Positions 61,576 to 64,000 of a DNA stretch of 64,000 nucleotides are shown here, one piece after another. The stretch comes from Thermoleophilia bacterium. Lineage in GTDB: Bacteria > Actinomycetota > Thermoleophilia > Gaiellales > SKUG01. Position 1 is the first letter of the stretch; every line of letters starts with the position of its first letter. Position numbers and translations under genes: made by a program. Location of the stretch: the NCBI GenBank assembly GCA_025964555.1, contig JAOPYQ010000021.1:43842-107841 (forward strand), written 5' to 3'. Below the pieces are notes generated by a model. The model was given only the letters and a program-made list of their open reading frames with translations. It searched no databases and was not told the DNA's origin.

Positions 61576-62550
61576 TCACCAGGTGAGCAGGTCGTCTGCC
61601 TGTGGGTGCTTCGTGCCGGCGAGGCGCAGGAGCGCGAGGTTCTCGCGGATGCGGCCGATCTCGGCGTAGTCCGGCGTGCGATGGAACGCGTCGTGGCGTC
61701 GCCCGGAGATGCGCTCAGCGTTGCGTTCGATCATCGCGCGCGTGTCATCGCGGAGCGTCGCGATCGGCGCAGGAACCGTACCGGGCACGGCGTCCACGAC
61801 CTGGCGCGCATCATCGAGCAGGAGCCTGGCCCGGCGGACGGTGAACACGTCGCCGCCGTTGCCGACCGCGACGTCCTGGCCGGCCCAACGGCGAACGTCG
61901 ACGAGTTCGGCCGAGACATCGGGCGCGTTGCGCAGCTGCAGTGGACCATGCAGTGGATCACTCGGGTAGTCGACGTAGAGCGACGCGCCGTTGCTGCGCA
62001 GCGCAATGCGATCGAGCGCGGCAAGGTCTGCGCGACCGAGCTCGGAGTCGCGTCGCCGCAGGATGTTCGCGGCGGTCTCGTGGAGCGCATCGCCATAGGC
62101 GATCCACTGCTCCGTCGAGCGGGTGTCGCGTTCGGCCCATGCAGCTCGCGCCGGCGTCTCGATGGTCGCGAGTTCGGCGTGTGCGAGCTGGTCGTCGAGC
62201 GTTCGCGGCTTGTGCCGCAGGATGTCGGTGTCGCGAGGCTCCATGCGACGGGCCACGGCCCGGGCCACGCGTGCCTCGCCGGTTCGCAGCTCCTCGATAC
62301 TCGCGCGCACGTGCGACAGCGCCGCGATGCCGAATCGTTCGCCGCGCGCTTCGGGGGCGCCGTAGGTCCGCAGCAGTTCGACTGCTTCGTCGACCTGGCC
62401 GACTGCCTCGCCGAGCGACTCGCGGCGTGCGCCGTCGGTCCTCCACGCGGTGAAGCGTCCGACATGTGCGTCGCCGACCTGGGCCAGCGTCTGGCGAACC
62501 TGCAGCAACAGGTCGTGCGCGCGATTTGCCGCGTCGAAGTTGATGGCCAT
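61576..62550 (-). CDS. Helical protein with C-terminal TPDYAEIG/Trp-end domain (family B)
   Basis: Not recognised. The 324-residue protein is helical at the N-terminus (HDLLLQVRQTLAQVGDAHVG, IAALSHVRASIEELRTGEA). A middle region contains ARAAWAERDTRSTEQWIAYG and ALDRIALRSNGASLYVDY. The end has IERNAERISG, FHRTPDYAEIGRIRENLALL and a final LLTW. The C-terminal motif matches the proteins ending at 1813 and 23651. There is no signal peptide. The start is fixed by TTCGGGGGAA-N3-ATG, as at 21816. It is divergent from the small gene at 62719. Confidence 0.75.
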   Translation of the reverse strand: MAINFDAANRAHDLLLQVRQTLAQVGDAHVGRFTAWRTDGARRESLGEAVGQVDEAVELLRTYGAPEARGERFGIAALSHVRASIEELRTGEARVARAVARRMEPRDTDILRHKPRTLDDQLAHAELATIETPARAAWAERDTRSTEQWIAYGDALHETAANILRRRDSELGRADLAALDRIALRSNGASLYVDYPSDPLHGPLQLRNAPDVSAELVDVRRWAGQDVAVGNGGDVFTVRRARLLLDDARQVVDAVPGTVPAPIATLRDDTRAMIERNAERISGRRHDAFHRTPDYAEIGRIRENLALLRLAGTKHPQADDLLTW

Positions 62551-62553
62551 CGA

Positions 62554-62560
62554 TTCCCCC
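62554..62560 (-). promoter_or_regulatory. RBS GGGGGAA of a family B gene
   Basis: TTCGGGGGAA-N3-ATG on the minus strand, identical to the site at 21806-21812. Confidence 0.6.
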
Positions 62561-62601
62561 GAACCAGACGCGCGCGCACCCCCGCGCGAGCGTCTCGTCT
62601 G

Positions 62602-62613
62602 GGTATCGATACC
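62602..62613. promoter_or_regulatory. 12-bp palindrome in a divergent promoter region
   Basis: GGTATCGATACC is a perfect palindrome in the 168-bp gap between the divergent starts at 62550 and 62719. It may be an operator or part of back-to-back promoters. Confidence 0.4.
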
Positions 62614-62704
62614 GGCGCGCGCCTCGGTGCAGTGCTCCGACGATCGTCGGACCTGAAACCGCTGCTCGCGCGGCACCGACATGCGGGCGGGGAACACGAG
62701 CTCA

Positions 62705-62711
62705 GGGGGAA
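62705..62711 (+). promoter_or_regulatory. RBS GGGGGAA of the small divergent gene
   Basis: GGGGGAA seven bases before the ATG at 62719, the same core as the divergent family B gene. Confidence 0.55.
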
Positions 62712-62718
62712 CTACGTC

Positions 62719-63030
62719 ATGTCCGGAACCGAACTGCGCGTTGGCGCGCGACTGCTCATGGGCGCATCGGAGATCCTCTCCGGCGTGACGTCGCGCTCGG
62801 GTCTCGCAACCGACGTACTCACGCCCGCAATGCGCACCACCGCCGCGACTGGCATGACCTCGGGTGCAGCTGCCGTGCGGTCGATGGGCGGCCCGTTCTT
62901 CGAGCGCTTCGCGGACGACCTGCTCGCAAAGGCAACGCGCGTCCAGGACGGCGGCCCGGTCGGACCTGCGATCGAGGCATCGATGGAAGGCGCGTCCTGG
63001 CTGCTGCGCCGCGCCCCGCACGTGCGCTGA
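62719..63030 (+). CDS. Small Ala/Gly/Met-rich protein (103 aa)
   Basis: Not recognised. The 103-residue product has low-complexity Ala, Gly, Ser, Thr and Met and amphipathic helices (GARLLMGASEILSGVTSRSG, FFERFADDLLAKATR, ASMEGASWLLRRAPHVR). No signal peptide or clear membrane span. The ATG is set by GGGGGAA seven bases upstream. It is divergent from the family B gene at 62550 and just upstream of a family A gene, so it may belong to the same accessory set. Confidence 0.6.
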   Translation: MSGTELRVGARLLMGASEILSGVTSRSGLATDVLTPAMRTTAATGMTSGAAAVRSMGGPFFERFADDLLAKATRVQDGGPVGPAIEASMEGASWLLRRAPHVR

Positions 63031-63143
63031 CGCCAACACCCGTGTGACGCGAAGGGGCCACCACCGGGCCGTTGACCCGCTCCCGGTTCCGTCGTTCGAT
63101 GGGGATACGAGTCGCGGCATGGACGCTGCGAATCATCAGGGAC

Positions 63144-63150
63144 AGGGACG
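63144..63150 (+). promoter_or_regulatory. RBS AGGGACG of a family A gene
   Basis: AGGGACG-N5-ATG, identical to the sites before the genes starting at 11747 and 46396. Confidence 0.65.
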
Positions 63151-63155
63151 TCTCC

Positions 63156-63875
63156 ATGAGTGCAATGGGCGGAGTTGGCGCAAGCGCGCCGATCACCACG
63201 CCGGCATCGACCGATGCTGGTACACAGGCTGCAGCAGCCACCACGAGCGCGAGCCTGACGGCTCCGACGGCCCCGGCCGCTCCAGCGGCTCCGAAGCCGC
63301 CGCTCGGCGACGCGGACCTTGCTGCCCTGCTTCTGCAGCTGGTCGAGGTGCTGGAAGCGCTCGTGCAGGCTCTGCAGGGCGCGGGTGCCATCGGCGGCGG
63401 GCCCGGCCAGCTGCCCCCGGGCACGCCCGGTCAGCTGCCGACGCAGCACCCACACCACGACGCGCCGCCATTCAAGGGCGGTCCAGTGCAACAGTCGTTC
63501 CCGGTCCAGCAGAGCTTCGCGGTCCAGCAGCGCCTCCCGGTCCAGCAGAGCTTCCCGGTCCAGGTTGCCGGAGTGCGCTCGCAGGTGTTCCAGCAGCCGG
63601 ATTCGAAGCCGACGCAGTTCCACTATCCGACCGAGACGACGGCGCCGCCGCGTCCCAAGGATCCGGTCGTGCAGCCACCGCTGCCGAAGGTCACCCAGAC
63701 CGAGTTCACCGCGCCGCCGCGGCCGGGCACCAGCCAGTCCACGACGGTGCAGGTGCCGCGGATTCCGACGGAGACGACCGGTCCGCCGCGACCAGCGCAG
63801 GGTGGGGGCGGCTCGAACGGTCCGGCGCCTGCCGCGCCGCGCGCAGAGGGGCCCTTGCCTCCCGGGCTCTTCTAG
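63156..63875 (+). CDS. Pro/Gln-rich protein with amphipathic helix (family A)
   Basis: The 239-residue product has the family A plan: Ala/Thr/Pro-rich residues 1-50, then the helix LLLQLVEVLEALVQALQGAG (58-77), nearly the same as in the protein at 33527. The rest is Pro-rich, with four tandem six-residue repeats (QSFPVQ type, residues about 113-136) and several (T/A)ETTAPPRP-like units. There is no folded domain downstream. No signal peptide is present. It could be a flexible surface or structural protein. The start is fixed by AGGGACG-N5-ATG. Confidence 0.72.
   Translation: MSAMGGVGASAPITTPASTDAGTQAAAATTSASLTAPTAPAAPAAPKPPLGDADLAALLLQLVEVLEALVQALQGAGAIGGGPGQLPPGTPGQLPTQHPHHDAPPFKGGPVQQSFPVQQSFAVQQRLPVQQSFPVQVAGVRSQVFQQPDSKPTQFHYPTETTAPPRPKDPVVQPPLPKVTQTEFTAPPRPGTSQSTTVQVPRIPTETTGPPRPAQGGGGSNGPAPAAPRAEGPLPPGLF
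63492..63563 (+). repeat. Four 18-bp tandem repeats in a coding region
   Basis: Units of the form CAGAGCTTCCCGGTCCAG, with small changes, are repeated four times and encode Q-S/R-F/L-P/A-V-Q. Confidence 0.8.
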
Positions 63876-63881
63876 CTAGAG

Positions 63882-63895
63882 GTTGTGGCCACAAC
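63882..63895. other. 14-bp palindrome after the last gene
   Basis: GTTGTGGCCACAAC is a perfect palindrome six bases past the last stop codon. A terminator hairpin or an operator for a gene beyond the window are both possible. Confidence 0.35.
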
Positions 63896-64000
63896 TCTGT
63901 GCGGCGCGAGTCGGCTGCGAACCGTCGCGCTGCTGCGTCCTCGGAAATCGACGGACTACCGTCCGCCTCATTCCTCGTCCTTGCATCGCTCGGTTCTCGC

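Overview
The window is high-GC DNA of actinobacterial character, gene-dense on both strands. The housekeeping order (def-fmt-rsmB-ribD-ribE-ribBA, metK-priA, der-gpsA, aroF-aroA-cmk, scpA-scpB, trpS, lgt), many GTG starts, leaderless promoters and lipoproteins of the DUF3352 type suggest a deep-branching actinobacterium, most likely of the class Thermoleophilia. That placement is an inference from gene order and style; no rRNA or marker tree could be run. No tRNA, rRNA, IS element, integrase or CRISPR array was recognised.

Layout. 1-5009: ribBA (cut by the window edge), ribE, a 945-residue protein of about nine helical repeats and a 63-residue membrane protein. 5010-5934: the only long gene-free stretch, with a cluster of hairpins at 5311-5406. 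5935-10180: ribD, rsmB, fmt and def, a translationally coupled minus-strand operon. 10247-12353: a methyltransferase, a Gly/Ala/Thr-rich protein and a cupin. 12350-16925: priA, a tandem SRPBCC protein and metK. 17049-21574: a degenerate sensor, a receiver-only regulator and two DUF3352-type lipoproteins. 21816-25643: a helical protein and a delta-60 propeller. 25653-28188: gpsA and der. 28234-31931: a FliS-like helical protein, a DUF2510 protein, a second delta-60 propeller and a DUF1360 protein. 31969-37731: a cmk-plsC fusion, a His/Met-rich protein, aroA, a membrane HExxH protein and aroF. 37813-43151: a Pro/Ala-rich tail-anchored protein, rluB, a glycosyltransferase/LPG-synthase-like fusion and a DUF389 protein. 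43164-49560: scpB, scpA, two accessory proteins, trpS, lgt and a GCS2-type ligase. 49736-57427: a 2563-residue polymorphic-toxin-like protein ending in an M4 (thermolysin-type) metallopeptidase. 57495-63875: more accessory families, including a third propeller and a SseB-domain protein.

Housekeeping genes cover riboflavin, one-carbon and formyl-Met metabolism, the shikimate pathway, chromosome condensation, lipid and lipoprotein synthesis and GTPase functions. Many start directly downstream of a TANNNT box with 6-8 nt in between, which implies leaderless mRNAs. Between them sit families of unknown, probably envelope or exported proteins. Three helical proteins share a C-terminal motif (roughly HPDYAEIG...NLxLL) and end in Trp. 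Four Gly/Ala/Thr-rich proteins share one amphipathic helix, and three of those have the same ribosome-binding site AGGGACG-N5-ATG. Three propeller proteins share cysteine-containing N- and C-terminal modules. With the giant metallopeptidase protein, these families are the strongest candidates for an undescribed surface or secretion system.
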